DNA from: a virus
IMG/VR virus record: IMGVR_UViG_3300025674_000150
Span: 1 to 36,368 of that record
Length of the DNA stretch: 36,368 nt
Strand: one strand, 5' to 3'
This document shows, piece by piece, positions 1 through 5,795 of the stretch (position 1 is the stretch's first letter; every line of letters begins with the position of its first letter). A program made the translations under genes and the position numbers. Below the pieces are notes generated by a model. That model did no database searches and was not told where the DNA came from. It worked only from the letters and a program-made list of their open reading frames with translations.

Positions 1-547
1 AGTCGCACACACGCTGTTTGTCTACCGTAGTGCAACCCTTCAACCTGCACGTTACATACTCTGGGTCTGCTGCTCTAGCAACTGTACCCTTCATAAATAC
101 TACAAAAGCATACAAGGCTGCTGCACCTGCAACAACTAGCAGTGTCCATGCTACAATCTCTACGAACTTCTGCCTACGTTCACGCTGCTTGTAAAGTGTT
201 TCTTTACGCTGCTTACGTATCTGGCCTTCCATTGCCACCAGTGAATCCCACTTGGACTTACCCATAGTAAGGCTTATCCACTGCTGCAGTTCGTATCGCT
301 GCTGCTTTGCCTTCTCTTTGTTGGCGAAGGCGGCTATGGCTTCCTGCTCTACTGATTGTCCAGCAAACAGCTTCTTAAATATAGGCGGGTTCTTTGCTTC
401 TTTCTCAGCCTGTTCCAAGTCAGACATGGCACCCATCCATCTGGATAAGTCTCCTGCCATCTGTTCTATGTCACGGCCTACTGCAAAACCTTTTTTAATT
501 GCACCAAACGCTGCCGAAGCAGTCGCCATTGCGCTGATGGGGTCCAT
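1..547 (-). CDS. Phage protein with C-terminal membrane segment (3' end cut by window edge)
   Basis: This leftward reading frame starts at ATG 547 and stays open to the window edge, so only the first 182 codons are present. The start begins MDPISAMATASAAFGAIKKG and is preceded by an AAGGA ribosome binding site, one base after the stop of the upstream gene. The first ~120 residues are helical and charged, with a Lys/Arg/Gln-rich stretch (about residues 105-125). A clear membrane segment follows at about residues 127-149 (VEIVAWTLLVVAGAAALYAF), then a short cysteine-bearing tail. Proteins with this kind of MDPI start and late membrane anchor are, as I recall, common in marine phages, but I know of no assigned function. 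The late-gene position would suit a virion or lysis-membrane role; that is inference. Confidence 0.85.
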   Translation of the reverse strand, partial: MDPISAMATASAAFGAIKKGFAVGRDIEQMAGDLSRWMGAMSDLEQAEKEAKNPPIFKKLFAGQSVEQEAIAAFANKEKAKQQRYELQQWISLTMGKSKWDSLVAMEGQIRKQRKETLYKQRERRQKFVEIVAWTLLVVAGAAALYAFVVFMKGTVARAADPEYVTCRLKGCTTVDKQRVCD

Positions 548-548
548 C

Positions 549-776
549 TTAATATATCCTTACGTTGTCGGGGTTAACGTATTTAGGTACACAATAAGCT
601 GTTACTCTGTCTTTTGGGTCTAAGTATGCGCTGTACTGATAATTACCATACCTCTTTGCTGACTTTTCTGCAAAATAATTGCACTCGTTAATACTACGAA
701 AGTACATATCGCCACTGACTAAGTTGCGAAACTCTCCTGTGCCTAGATAGACAAGAAGCAGAAATACGTGTTCCAT
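549..776 (-). CDS. Small hypothetical protein, hydrophobic N-terminus
   Basis: A 75-residue product beginning MEHVFLLLVYLGTGEF. The ATG at 776 is chosen because it lies two bases from the end of the upstream gene; the only in-frame alternative upstream is a TTG at 818 deep inside that gene. The N-terminal hydrophobic stretch is short and could be a weak signal or simply a buried strand. The rest is Tyr/Asn-rich (SAKRYGNYQYSAYLDPKD). It is translationally linked to its neighbours in the late leftward block. I do not recognise the family. Confidence 0.7.
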   Translation of the reverse strand: MEHVFLLLVYLGTGEFRNLVSGDMYFRSINECNYFAEKSAKRYGNYQYSAYLDPKDRVTAYCVPKYVNPDNVRIY

Positions 777-777
777 G

Positions 778-1056
778 TCATTTGTAACCGCCTCCTGCTT
801 TCTTATAGGCTGACGCAAGCATCTGCGCCTTACGTGCTGACCACTGTCCGGGTGCGCCGCCTTTGCCCCCAGCCTTGATGCGGTTAAACTGCTGCTTCCT
901 CATTCCGGGCTTAGTATAGTTGCCAGCTTCATTAACTCTTGATTTGCTCTTAGGCGCACCGCCTTTCGAAAGGCTAACCTTTCCAGTCGGTTTCGCTTTC
1001 GTTCTAGCTTGTGCGGTTTTCTTTTTAGCGGGGGCTTTTTTAGAGACACGGGTCAT
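778..1056 (-). CDS. Small very basic Lys/Gly-rich protein (DUF5872-like C-terminus)
   Basis: A 92-residue, strongly basic product with a strong ribosome binding site (AAGGAGATAGGAG) before ATG 1056. The N-terminal half is low-complexity Lys/Ala (KKAPAKKKTAQARTKAK). The C-terminal half carries GGAPGQWSARKAQMLASAYK and ends KKAGGGYK. That C-terminal pattern resembles the DUF5872-type motif of viral basic proteins; the match is from memory and tentative. Charge suggests nucleic-acid binding or packaging with DNA in the head. It lies in a tightly packed late operon, 11 bases after the neighbouring stop. Confidence 0.8.
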   Translation of the reverse strand: MTRVSKKAPAKKKTAQARTKAKPTGKVSLSKGGAPKSKSRVNEAGNYTKPGMRKQQFNRIKAGGKGGAPGQWSARKAQMLASAYKKAGGGYK

Positions 1057-1067
1057 CTCCTATCTCC

Positions 1068-1427
1068 TTACCTATTTGGGTCGTAAAATTCTTCACACGA
1101 TGTGGTCACGACTAGCTTGCTTGCCGTACCTGCCGTGCATTTGATGATATCACCTGCATGTAGATACAGAGGTCTGTCTACAGTAAAGATAGACTCGTAT
1201 GACCCACCCGCAATATTGTGAGCAGTCAACAAGTCATATTCTGTGTTATCATCTGCATGAAAAAGGTGTAGGCTCAAAGTCACGTTACCTGTGTGGTTAT
1301 TACTTACAAACAAATTCTCCAAGTGCGAAGAAAAGTTTGTAGGCACAGTGTACACATTAGTCTTGTTGGTTGTACCCAACGCCACCACTTCGGTACGGAA
1401 CTTTGAGCCTGTCGCCAGTACGGGCAT
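1068..1427 (-). CDS. Probable small virion protein, beta-rich
   Basis: A 119-residue product starting MPVLATGSKFRTEVVALGTT at ATG 1427. The sequence alternates hydrophobic and polar residues (NVYTVPTNFSSHLENLFVSN; GNVTLSLHLFHADDN), which suggests a beta-sandwich, and it has no signal or membrane segment. The start overlaps the stop of the preceding 44-codon gene (TAATG), so translation is probably coupled. Beta-rich proteins of this size in phage late operons are often head-decoration, stopper or tail-accessory proteins, but nothing here assigns a specific role. Confidence 0.8.
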   Translation of the reverse strand: MPVLATGSKFRTEVVALGTTNKTNVYTVPTNFSSHLENLFVSNNHTGNVTLSLHLFHADDNTEYDLLTAHNIAGGSYESIFTVDRPLYLHAGDIIKCTAGTASKLVVTTSCEEFYDPNR

Positions 1428-1561
1428 TACTTGCCACGCTTCTTAGCAGCCATGCCACCACGCATCATCTTTTTCTTTGCTACGGCACCGCCACGCATCA
1501 TTTTCTTTTTGGCTGCTGTCTTCATCATGCCGCCGCCACGCATTTTCTTTTTAGCTACCAT
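1427..1561 (-). CDS. 44-residue Lys/Met/Gly repeat microprotein
   Basis: A 45-codon frame from ATG 1561 to TAA 1427-1429. The product begins MVAKKKMRGGGMMKTAAKKK and ends GGMAAKKRGK. It carries a threefold repeat of the form A-K-K-K-M-(M)-R-G-G. A GGAG ribosome binding site lies 8 bases before the ATG, the 5' end overlaps the upstream gene by 11 bases, and the stop overlaps the next start (TAATG), so it fits the operon exactly. Charge is extreme, with no acidic residue. It may bind DNA, or act as a packaging or assembly peptide; that is inference. It is below usual gene-calling length limits. Confidence 0.75.
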   Translation of the reverse strand: MVAKKKMRGGGMMKTAAKKKMMRGGAVAKKKMMRGGMAAKKRGK

Positions 1562-2078
1562 TTCTAAGTCTCCGTCTATCAATAACAAGAGAGTGGAATG
1601 TCTCTACAGGGAACTTCAAGTAGTATCCACTCTTTTCTAAACTCAGTGCGGCATCATCCAACACCGATAGTCTCTGCACGAATACCATGCAGTATTCTAA
1701 CTCAGGGTCACTGACCCCATCTTGAAGTAGAAAATCCAGCCCAGCATCTTCCGCACTGTAGTCTGGATGAAATTGCATCAAATGCATATCGGCACCCTGA
1801 ACTGACAGTGCCTCATTCATACCGTCACAGAAACCATCTAGGTATTCCATATCCGGTAATTCTTCACTAGCCCACACAACTATATCATAGTCGTGAGACT
1901 CAAACTGCTTCACTGCGTCTACCAGTCCATCCAGCCCCGTGTTAATGCTGAATGTTACCTTGTCATCTGTCCACGCCTGTTTTGCGTAGGGGCAGGGCGG
2001 TAGTCCGTTTAACTTCTCATTAGGTACTTCAAGAAAGTTATGTGACCAGTTACGTATGTCCTGTTCAACTCTATGCAC
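1551..2078 (-). CDS. Hypothetical protein with N-terminal CPYAK motif
   Basis: A 175-residue acidic protein. No ATG fits; the start is taken as GTG 2078, 8 bases inside the upstream gene. Near the N-terminus it reads NWSHNFLEVPNEKLNGLPPC followed by PYAKQAW, a pattern I associate with marine phage proteins that resemble DUF1415-type CPFA motifs; this link is tentative. The remainder looks like an alpha/beta domain (YDIVVWASEELPDMEYLDGF). No catalytic motif can be named. It sits between a DNA-binding-like gene and the basic microprotein gene. Confidence 0.75.
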   Translation of the reverse strand: MHRVEQDIRNWSHNFLEVPNEKLNGLPPCPYAKQAWTDDKVTFSINTGLDGLVDAVKQFESHDYDIVVWASEELPDMEYLDGFCDGMNEALSVQGADMHLMQFHPDYSAEDAGLDFLLQDGVSDPELEYCMVFVQRLSVLDDAALSLEKSGYYLKFPVETFHSLVIDRRRLRNGS

Positions 2079-2328
2079 GGGGATTACGCTTACCTGCCGT
2101 CCTTGTACGTGCGTATGACCTGTTCTTGGATGCTGGCTTTACTGCAAGATTAGCACGGCGATTATCACGAGGGTTGCCATTACGGTGTGCTACATCTTTA
2201 CCTGCAACCGCCACACCAGACTTCTTTAGCTTGTTACGTGCAGCATTACGACTGGTACGCCGCTTAATCTGTGCTGGGCGTGACTGGTAGTTTGCATACT
2301 CTTTTTTATAATTACGTGGAGCAGCCAT
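2071..2328 (-). CDS. Small basic protein with degenerate HNH-like motif
   Basis: An 85-residue, highly basic protein. Its middle and end (GKDVAHRNGNPRDNRRANLA, then VKPASKNRSYAR) resemble the core of HNH nucleases, in which D-H-x-N-x(5)-D-N-x(3)-N-L is typical. Here the first pair reads V-A-H instead of an acidic D-H, so catalysis is doubtful. The protein may be an HNH-derived DNA-binding protein. It starts at ATG 2328, overlapping the upstream stop (TAATG), and ends within the next gene. Late-operon HNH proteins often assist terminase in DNA packaging; whether this one does is not shown by the sequence. Confidence 0.75.
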   Translation of the reverse strand: MAAPRNYKKEYANYQSRPAQIKRRTSRNAARNKLKKSGVAVAGKDVAHRNGNPRDNRRANLAVKPASKNRSYARTRTAGKRNPRA

Positions 2329-3284
2329 TACTTCCTCTTGGCAACCCCACCCTTGCGCATAAAGCCCATACGATTACGTACAGGGGTAGGCAGCTTCTTC
2401 AGGCCGGAGTTGCCAGCCGGTACAGACTTGAGTGCGGCACCGCCCTTGTTCATGTTTTTCTTGGCAGTCCTAGATACATACTCACGGGTTGCATCAGCCT
2501 TAAATTTAGCACTGTCCTTTTTAAACTTTTTGTACTGATCCTCTTGCTTCAGACGCTGTGCTGCAGTAACTCGTGGTGCATCATAATCTGGCTTGCCTGT
2601 ACGAGTATTGATAGCTGTGTACATTTTCTTTTTAGTTTTACGCCCTGAAGGTGCTGCAGTAGGTCGAGTCGTCGAAGCAGGTTTATCATTCTTCTTAGGG
2701 CGTGGTGGAGGAGGTGTCGGTTTAGCCGGTGTCTTTTTAGGCATACGTTTTGCCGCAGCACCTTCGGCTGTAGGCTTGCTGGTGGTCTTCTTCTTCTTAT
2801 TAGACAGTACAGACCCACCACCCTGTGCTTCCGACTTAGCTGCTAAACGTCGTTGACGTGCAGATACCGGTGCTTCATCACGGGCTTGGTCAGACGTCTT
2901 AGAGGGCTTGCTCTTCTTAGGCTTGTCTGCATCCTTGCCTGTGGCAGTAGAGCCAGCAGCTACACCTGCTCCCGCTGCTGCTGCACCTGCAGCCTTACCA
3001 CCGCCACTGCTCTTAGGTGGCTTTGGCAGTGTACTTGTATTTGGATTACGTGGGCTGACTCTAGGCTGCGTCACAGGCTTAGTCAAATCTTGTACGATGG
3101 ACTTACCCTTAGAAGAACCTGTGGTTGTTACCGTTGCATTTTTAGGCGGGGTACGTGTAGTCACATTACCCGCTTTAGCAAAGCGCTTCTTAAATACTTC
3201 TGCTGCTTTTTTACTAGCAAACTTAAAAAATACTTTACCACCCGCAATAGCTAGGGGTACAAAAAATACTGCTGGGCCAGCCAT
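2328..3284 (-). CDS. Low-complexity Lys/Pro/Ala-rich late protein
   Basis: A 318-residue protein with three zones. The N-terminus is hydrophobic (AVFFVPLAIAGGKVFFKFAS). A long disordered middle follows (about residues 40-230), rich in Lys, Pro, Thr, Ala and Gly, with runs such as AAGAAAAGAGVAAG and KPTPPPPRPKK. The C-terminal ~80 residues are helical and basic, ending NRMGFMRKGGVAKRK. ATG 3284 has an AAAGGAA ribosome binding site and follows the upstream stop by 12 bases. The K-G-G-containing end recalls motifs in other late proteins of this genome (see findings). Possible internal head or DNA-condensing protein; function unknown. Confidence 0.8.
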   Translation of the reverse strand: MAGPAVFFVPLAIAGGKVFFKFASKKAAEVFKKRFAKAGNVTTRTPPKNATVTTTGSSKGKSIVQDLTKPVTQPRVSPRNPNTSTLPKPPKSSGGGKAAGAAAAGAGVAAGSTATGKDADKPKKSKPSKTSDQARDEAPVSARQRRLAAKSEAQGGGSVLSNKKKKTTSKPTAEGAAAKRMPKKTPAKPTPPPPRPKKNDKPASTTRPTAAPSGRKTKKKMYTAINTRTGKPDYDAPRVTAAQRLKQEDQYKKFKKDSAKFKADATREYVSRTAKKNMNKGGAALKSVPAGNSGLKKLPTPVRNRMGFMRKGGVAKRK

Positions 3285-3296
3285 GTGTCTATTCCT

Positions 3297-3590
3297 TTAC
3301 CATTTCACTTTATGAGACCAGTACTTAGCACTCAGCTTGCTGGTCGGTTTACCTTGTGCATTATGTCTGGCATAATACGACTTCTTACGTGCCTTGTCTT
3401 TCTTAGACTGAGGGTTTTTACCGGCACCCCGTACACCCTGTTGTCCAAAGCGTATGAACTTATACTTGCCATCTTCCGATGCCATTACACAGTGTGACTT
3501 CTTAGGATGGTTAGGTGTCCTCTTAGGCTTGTTCACGCCCCTGAGACCCTCTTCCTTCATCTTGTTCTTGACTCTCTCTGGAATACTCAC
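3297..3590 (-). CDS. Conserved phage protein, basic (FGQQGV motif)
   Basis: A 97-residue product. I place the start at GTG 3590 rather than at GTG 3629: it gives a four-base GTGA overlap with the upstream stop and an AAAGG ribosome binding site eight bases before it. Conserved-looking segments are GLRGVNKPKRTPNHPKKSH, YKFIRFGQQGVRGAGKNP and the tail SAKYWSHKVKW. I recall this protein type as widespread in marine podoviruses and myoviruses, but no role is known to me. It is strongly basic and lacks membrane segments. Confidence 0.8.
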   Translation of the reverse strand: MSIPERVKNKMKEEGLRGVNKPKRTPNHPKKSHCVMASEDGKYKFIRFGQQGVRGAGKNPQSKKDKARKKSYYARHNAQGKPTSKLSAKYWSHKVKW

Positions 3591-3799
3591 AGGGAAATAC
3601 CTTTTTGTTTGATAGACTGCTCTACGCACTTGTACTGATACGTATGCGGCACAGGGAATGCCATACGCATCTGTGCTACCATTTCATGTACCCGCATAAC
3701 ACACTGACCTTCCGTCTCATAGGGGCCAAGAGTATCCTCTGCCTCAATGCATCTATCCGGCGCAGACATGACACAAGCCAATACCAATGCTGTAAACAT
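3587..3799 (-). CDS. Small protein with signal-peptide-like N-terminus
   Basis: A 70-residue product starting MFTALVLACVMSAPDRCIEA, which looks like a short signal peptide with a possible cut near ACVMSA. Four cysteines are present (C9, C17, C33, C58), so periplasmic disulfides are plausible. The gene starts one base after the upstream TGA and overlaps the next start. An exported protein in a phage late block could act in lysis (spanin-like or lysis-timing) or in superinfection exclusion. No lipobox or membrane anchor is clear enough to choose between these. Confidence 0.7.
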   Translation of the reverse strand: MFTALVLACVMSAPDRCIEAEDTLGPYETEGQCVMRVHEMVAQMRMAFPVPHTYQYKCVEQSIKQKGISL

Positions 3800-3800
3800 T

Positions 3801-4010
3801 TCATTTGTCCTCTGACCAGCCTTCAGCCTTCATTGCATCTTCTACGTGTTTCAATGTAAATGAACGCCCATAGTGTGCCTCAACTGCTTGCCGCACGTAG
3901 AAGACATCACTGTGGGGAATATGGAGACGGTCTAGTGTATTAGTACGGATAGCATCATAGAATGCTTCCAGTACATTATCTGTGTATAGTTTTACGGATT
4001 TCTTTGCCAT
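3801..4010 (-). CDS. First gene of the left late block, hypothetical
   Basis: A 69-residue product beginning MAKKSVKLYTDNVLEAFYDA from ATG 4010, with a helical, mixed-charge sequence. This is the promoter-proximal gene of the leftward late transcript that begins near 4134. No good Shine-Dalgarno sequence precedes the ATG; an in-frame TTG at 4016 is an alternative start but is no better placed. The ~125-base leader before it holds an array of repeated sites (separate entry). Function unknown. Confidence 0.7.
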   Translation of the reverse strand: MAKKSVKLYTDNVLEAFYDAIRTNTLDRLHIPHSDVFYVRQAVEAHYGRSFTLKHVEDAMKAEGWSEDK

Positions 4011-4054
4011 TGTCAAGAAAAAACTTTCATGTACGGGTTAAATACTAAGTCTAC

Positions 4055-4125
4055 CACTTATAGTGTTCATTGTAAGTGTATTTAACATCTTTATCTAAAG
4101 ACATTTAAGTGTATCACTGTAAGTG
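4055..4125. promoter_or_regulatory. Array of CACT-N3-AGTG-like operator sites in the late leader
   Basis: Four related 11-bp imperfect palindromes lie just downstream of the leftward late promoter: CACTTATAGTG (4055-4065), CATTGTAAGTG (4068-4078), ACATTTAAGTG (4101-4111) and CACTGTAAGTG (4115-4125). The shared core TAAGTGTA occurs at 4073, 4106 and 4120. Centres are about 13, 33 and 14 bp apart, so within each pair they sit a little over one helical turn apart. The position immediately after the transcription start suggests repressor binding or control of late leader transcription. This family differs from the TGTCTGA palindromes of the rightward arm. Confidence 0.6.
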
Positions 4126-4141
4126 TAGTCTAGTTTATATA

Positions 4142-4170
4142 ATTATACCTAAAAACACCCCCCTTGTCAA
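4142..4170 (-). promoter_or_regulatory. Consensus sigma70 promoter, leftward (late)
   Basis: On the minus strand the sequence reads TTGACA (4170-4165), a 17-base spacer, then TATAAT (4147-4142). Both hexamers match the bacterial sigma70 consensus at all twelve positions with ideal spacing. Predicted transcription start is near 4134, about 125 bases before the first late gene at 4010. The spacer holds a G-run. It is the only leftward promoter I could find in this control region, so it probably drives the whole left late block. Confidence 0.85.
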
Positions 4171-4566
4171 TACATAAAATGATTATGCCCCAAAAATACC
4201 TTAATGTTGCACAAAAATTAGGCACATTGCACAGTGCTTGTGCATATATACTCAACAGTTACCCGTGTGGTTAACACTCAATTTTACTGATCTGTGTATT
4301 TGTCCATGAATACGTACGTAGACCCCGGTGGTGGCCCCTGCCTACCGTCGCTTGCCGTGACAGTTGAGGCTGATTTCGCCTGATAAATCAATGCCTTGTG
4401 TCTAGCTGGCAGAAAAACACCATATATAGAAGCGGCCCGGTAACTGTTTGCATATCAGTTAACGCCAGCCCGTGACAGGCAAGGCCAAAGCTGCAGGGAT
4501 TGCGGTTAAATCAGAACGGCGATGCATCTAATCAACACAAGCCCTGCAGCAACCCTACCGTCAGCC

Positions 4567-4583
4567 TGTCTGAACATCAGACA
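4567..4583. promoter_or_regulatory. 17-bp palindrome, copy 1 (centre ACA)
   Basis: TGTCTGAACATCAGACA: seven-base arms TGTCTGA and TCAGACA around a three-base centre. It is the leftmost of ten copies and the only one not near a start codon, lying about 190 bp before the first rightward promoter. Confidence 0.85.
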
Positions 4584-4616
4584 ACCCTCACCGGTCATGC
4601 CTGTTTATATCCTGTA

Positions 4617-4645
4617 ACCGACACCGACACACCTAAAACCGACAC
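4617..4645 (+). repeat. Three ACCGACAC direct repeats (iteron-like)
   Basis: ACCGACAC occurs at 4617-4624, 4623-4630 (sharing two bases with the first) and 4638-4645. Short tandem repeats in the non-coding switch region are typical of replication-initiator or regulator binding sites. No protein can be assigned to them. Confidence 0.5.
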
Positions 4646-4771
4646 GATATTGCCACTATAAATAGGGCAGCAATCCTGTCTTACTATTGAAATATAATTA
4701 CCGACTGGGCAGCCTTTCACGAAAGAATATTGTTATTTTGGCCTTGTCAAATTATTGACGGGCTTGACAGA

Positions 4772-4800
4772 TTGACTGGCTCAAATAGCCCTGATATAAA
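4772..4800 (+). promoter_or_regulatory. Sigma70 promoter for the first rightward gene
   Basis: TTGACT (4772-4777), 17-base spacer, TATAAA (4795-4800); five of six bases match consensus in each hexamer. Predicted start is near 4807, giving a ~78-base leader containing a TGTCTGA palindrome and a CCGGT-GAT-ACCGG hairpin. Two further TTGAC boxes precede it at 4755 and 4764, spaced 8-9 bp, which could be regulator sites or alternative -35 elements. Confidence 0.75.
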
Positions 4801-4835
4801 CCTATTCATTATCTGCAATCCCGTAGATAACAGCT

Positions 4836-4852
4836 TGTCTGATGTTCAGACA
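4836..4852. promoter_or_regulatory. 17-bp palindrome, copy 2 (centre TGT)
   Basis: TGTCTGATGTTCAGACA, which is copy 1 read from the other strand. It lies at about +30 of the 4772 promoter, in the leader of the 206-residue early gene, and so could block elongation or translation of that gene. Confidence 0.85.
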
Positions 4853-4857
4853 GCAAT

Positions 4858-4870
4858 CCGGTGATACCGG
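4858..4870 (+). promoter_or_regulatory. Leader hairpin at the first rightward gene
   Basis: CCGGTGATACCGG forms a five-base-pair perfect stem with a three-base loop. It abuts the GGGGAAAG ribosome binding site of ATG 4885, so folding could affect initiation. It follows copy 2 of the 17-bp palindrome by five bases. Confidence 0.5.
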
Positions 4871-4884
4871 GGAAAGAACAAGTC

Positions 4885-5505
4885 ATGAAAAACGTACGTA
4901 TCAACAAGGCACAAATCGCAACCGCAACCGCTGCAGTCGAAGCTTTCAACAGCGCAGATGCATCAATCTGGATTGCTGTTGAAGCTGGCATCAAGTTGGG
5001 CAAAACGCTGATAACAGTGACAGCCCGCTGCACCGATGCAAACGGCAAGCTTGATGCATCAGCATTCGATGCAGCGCTTGTGGCCCTGAAATTGCGGGAC
5101 CGTGTACGGGGCGATGAAGATAAGCGGACAACGGCGCAACGTGAAAAGAACGGCCTTTCACGTGACAACCGGTCGCTTTGCATTCAGCTTGCTAAGGCCG
5201 GTCTGCCGAAGATTAAGAAAGCCTATGACCGGAAGGTAAAGGCCAACCCGTCATACAAGGCCAACAGCGTCAGCGGCATGATCAAACTGATCAAAGCGAC
5301 TGACCCGAAAGCCAAGGCAGCCGCCAAGAACAGGCCGCCAATGGCACTGGATCAAGCGATTGCAAATTATCTTGCATTCGCCCGTAAGCATCACGGCATG
5401 ACTAGCACCGAAGCGGTTGCCGCTGTTTCCAAGTTTTACGACAATCTGTCTGGCGCAATTGTTGATGCAGACAATGAGTTGGAAAAAGCACGCAAAGCTG
5501 CATAA
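4885..5505 (+). CDS. First early gene; candidate regulator of the TGTCTGA palindromes
   Basis: A 206-residue, Ala/Lys-rich, largely helical protein starting MKNVRINKAQIATATAAVEA. ATG 4885 is chosen over the in-frame GTG 4861 because GGGGAAAG lies just before it. I recognise no domain. The middle is highly charged (LRDRVRGDEDKRTTAQREKN) and is followed by a basic segment (LPKIKKAYDRKVKANPSYKA). The C-terminal part contains TSTEAVAAVSKFYDNLSGA. Copies of the 17-bp palindrome flank the gene at 4836 and 5508, it has its own promoter and a strong terminator, and its GC content seems higher than its neighbours'. That layout fits an autoregulated DNA-binding protein or an immediate-early takeover protein. 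The DNA-binding role is inference only. Confidence 0.85.
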   Translation: MKNVRINKAQIATATAAVEAFNSADASIWIAVEAGIKLGKTLITVTARCTDANGKLDASAFDAALVALKLRDRVRGDEDKRTTAQREKNGLSRDNRSLCIQLAKAGLPKIKKAYDRKVKANPSYKANSVSGMIKLIKATDPKAKAAAKNRPPMALDQAIANYLAFARKHHGMTSTEAVAAVSKFYDNLSGAIVDADNELEKARKAA

Positions 5506-5507
5506 CC

Positions 5508-5524
5508 TGTCTGAACATCAGACA
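5508..5524. promoter_or_regulatory. 17-bp palindrome, copy 3 (centre ACA)
   Basis: TGTCTGAACATCAGACA, two bases after the stop codon of the 206-residue gene and three bases before the stem of the terminator at 5528. The pair could work together as a regulated termination site. Confidence 0.85.
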
Positions 5525-5527
5525 ACC

Positions 5528-5556
5528 GGGTCGCCCTTCGGGGCGGCCCTTTTTTT
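5528..5556 (+). terminator. Rho-independent terminator with UUCG loop
   Basis: GGGTCGCCC, a TTCG loop, then GGGCGGCCC followed by seven T residues. The nine-base stem has one G-T wobble. It isolates the first early gene as its own transcript. Confidence 0.9.
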
Positions 5557-5582
5557 GTGCCTATTTTTTATTGGCATATGTC

Positions 5583-5668
5583 TATGACAGTAGTGGGGTG
5601 GCATGGTGTTGCAGCCTGTCTGAACTTCAGACAAGTAAGAGAGAGGGGGTATGACAGTAGTGGGGTGG
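5583..5668 (+). repeat. 19-bp direct repeat around palindrome copy 4
   Basis: TATGACAGTAGTGGGGTGG occurs identically at 5583-5601 and 5650-5668, 67 bp apart, with the 17-bp palindrome copy 4 between them. Both contain an ATG in the same relative place, but the frames they open are short and unconvincing (the second has only eight codons). The repeat may mark a small duplication or a pair of protein-binding sites. Confidence 0.6.
5617..5633. promoter_or_regulatory. 17-bp palindrome, copy 4 (centre ACT)
   Basis: TGTCTGAACTTCAGACA, inside the non-coding stretch 5557-5833, between two copies of a 19-bp direct repeat and upstream of the promoter at 5714. Confidence 0.85.
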
Positions 5669-5713
5669 TGTTGGTGATGGTGCAGGGGTCTAAAAATAGT
5701 TCCCGACTTCAGG

Positions 5714-5742
5714 TTGCATTTTGTGGTTGTGTTTGCTAATAT
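5714..5742 (+). promoter_or_regulatory. Sigma70 promoter before the 80-residue early gene
   Basis: TTGCAT (5714-5719), 17-base spacer, TAATAT (5737-5742). The surrounding bases are shared with the promoter at 6084: both are preceded by AAAAAT-GTTCC-GAC and have nearly the same spacer (TTGTGG, TTGT, TTTGC). This supports a duplicated early promoter. Predicted start is near 5749. Confidence 0.7.
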
Positions 5743-5760
5743 GAGGAACATTATGGAAGT

Positions 5761-5777
5761 TGCATCACGGTGATGCA
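5761..5777. promoter_or_regulatory. Second type of 7-3-7 palindrome
   Basis: TGCATCACGGTGATGCA has seven-base perfect arms and a three-base centre, the same geometry as the TGTCTGA family but a different sequence. It lies at about +13 to +29 of the 5714 promoter, where a repressor would block transcription. It is 19 bp before palindrome copy 5. Confidence 0.55.
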
Positions 5778-5795
5778 GCAAGGTTAATCACAGGT

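Larger units (their letters stand above)
4171..4766. other. Non-coding control region, possible origin or RNA
   Basis: No convincing gene lies here. The left third is AT-rich, with repeated TTGCAC motifs (4206, 4230) and a TGCACA...TGTGCA inverted repeat near 4231-4247. The middle is clearly more GC-rich and holds inverted repeats: TAACTG/CAGTTA (4441-4446 with 4456-4461), and GCTGCAGGG (4490-4498) with CCCTGCAGC (4542-4550) enclosing 43 bases. One TGTCTGA palindrome (4567-4583) and three ACCGACAC repeats (4617-4645) follow. Position between divergent transcription units, together with iteron-like repeats, is typical of a replication origin or early/late switch; a structured small RNA across 4490-4550 is possible. 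These are inferences. Confidence 0.5.

Noticed and set aside
4885-5505. Calling the first early gene a CI-type repressor
   Set aside because: No helix-turn-helix or peptidase motif is recognisable; only the site layout supports a regulator, so it is kept as a candidate.
5557-5739. 60-codon rightward frame across palindrome copy 4
   Set aside because: No suitable ribosome binding site, reads through the palindrome and direct repeat, ends inside the 5714 promoter, and composition is unlike a protein.
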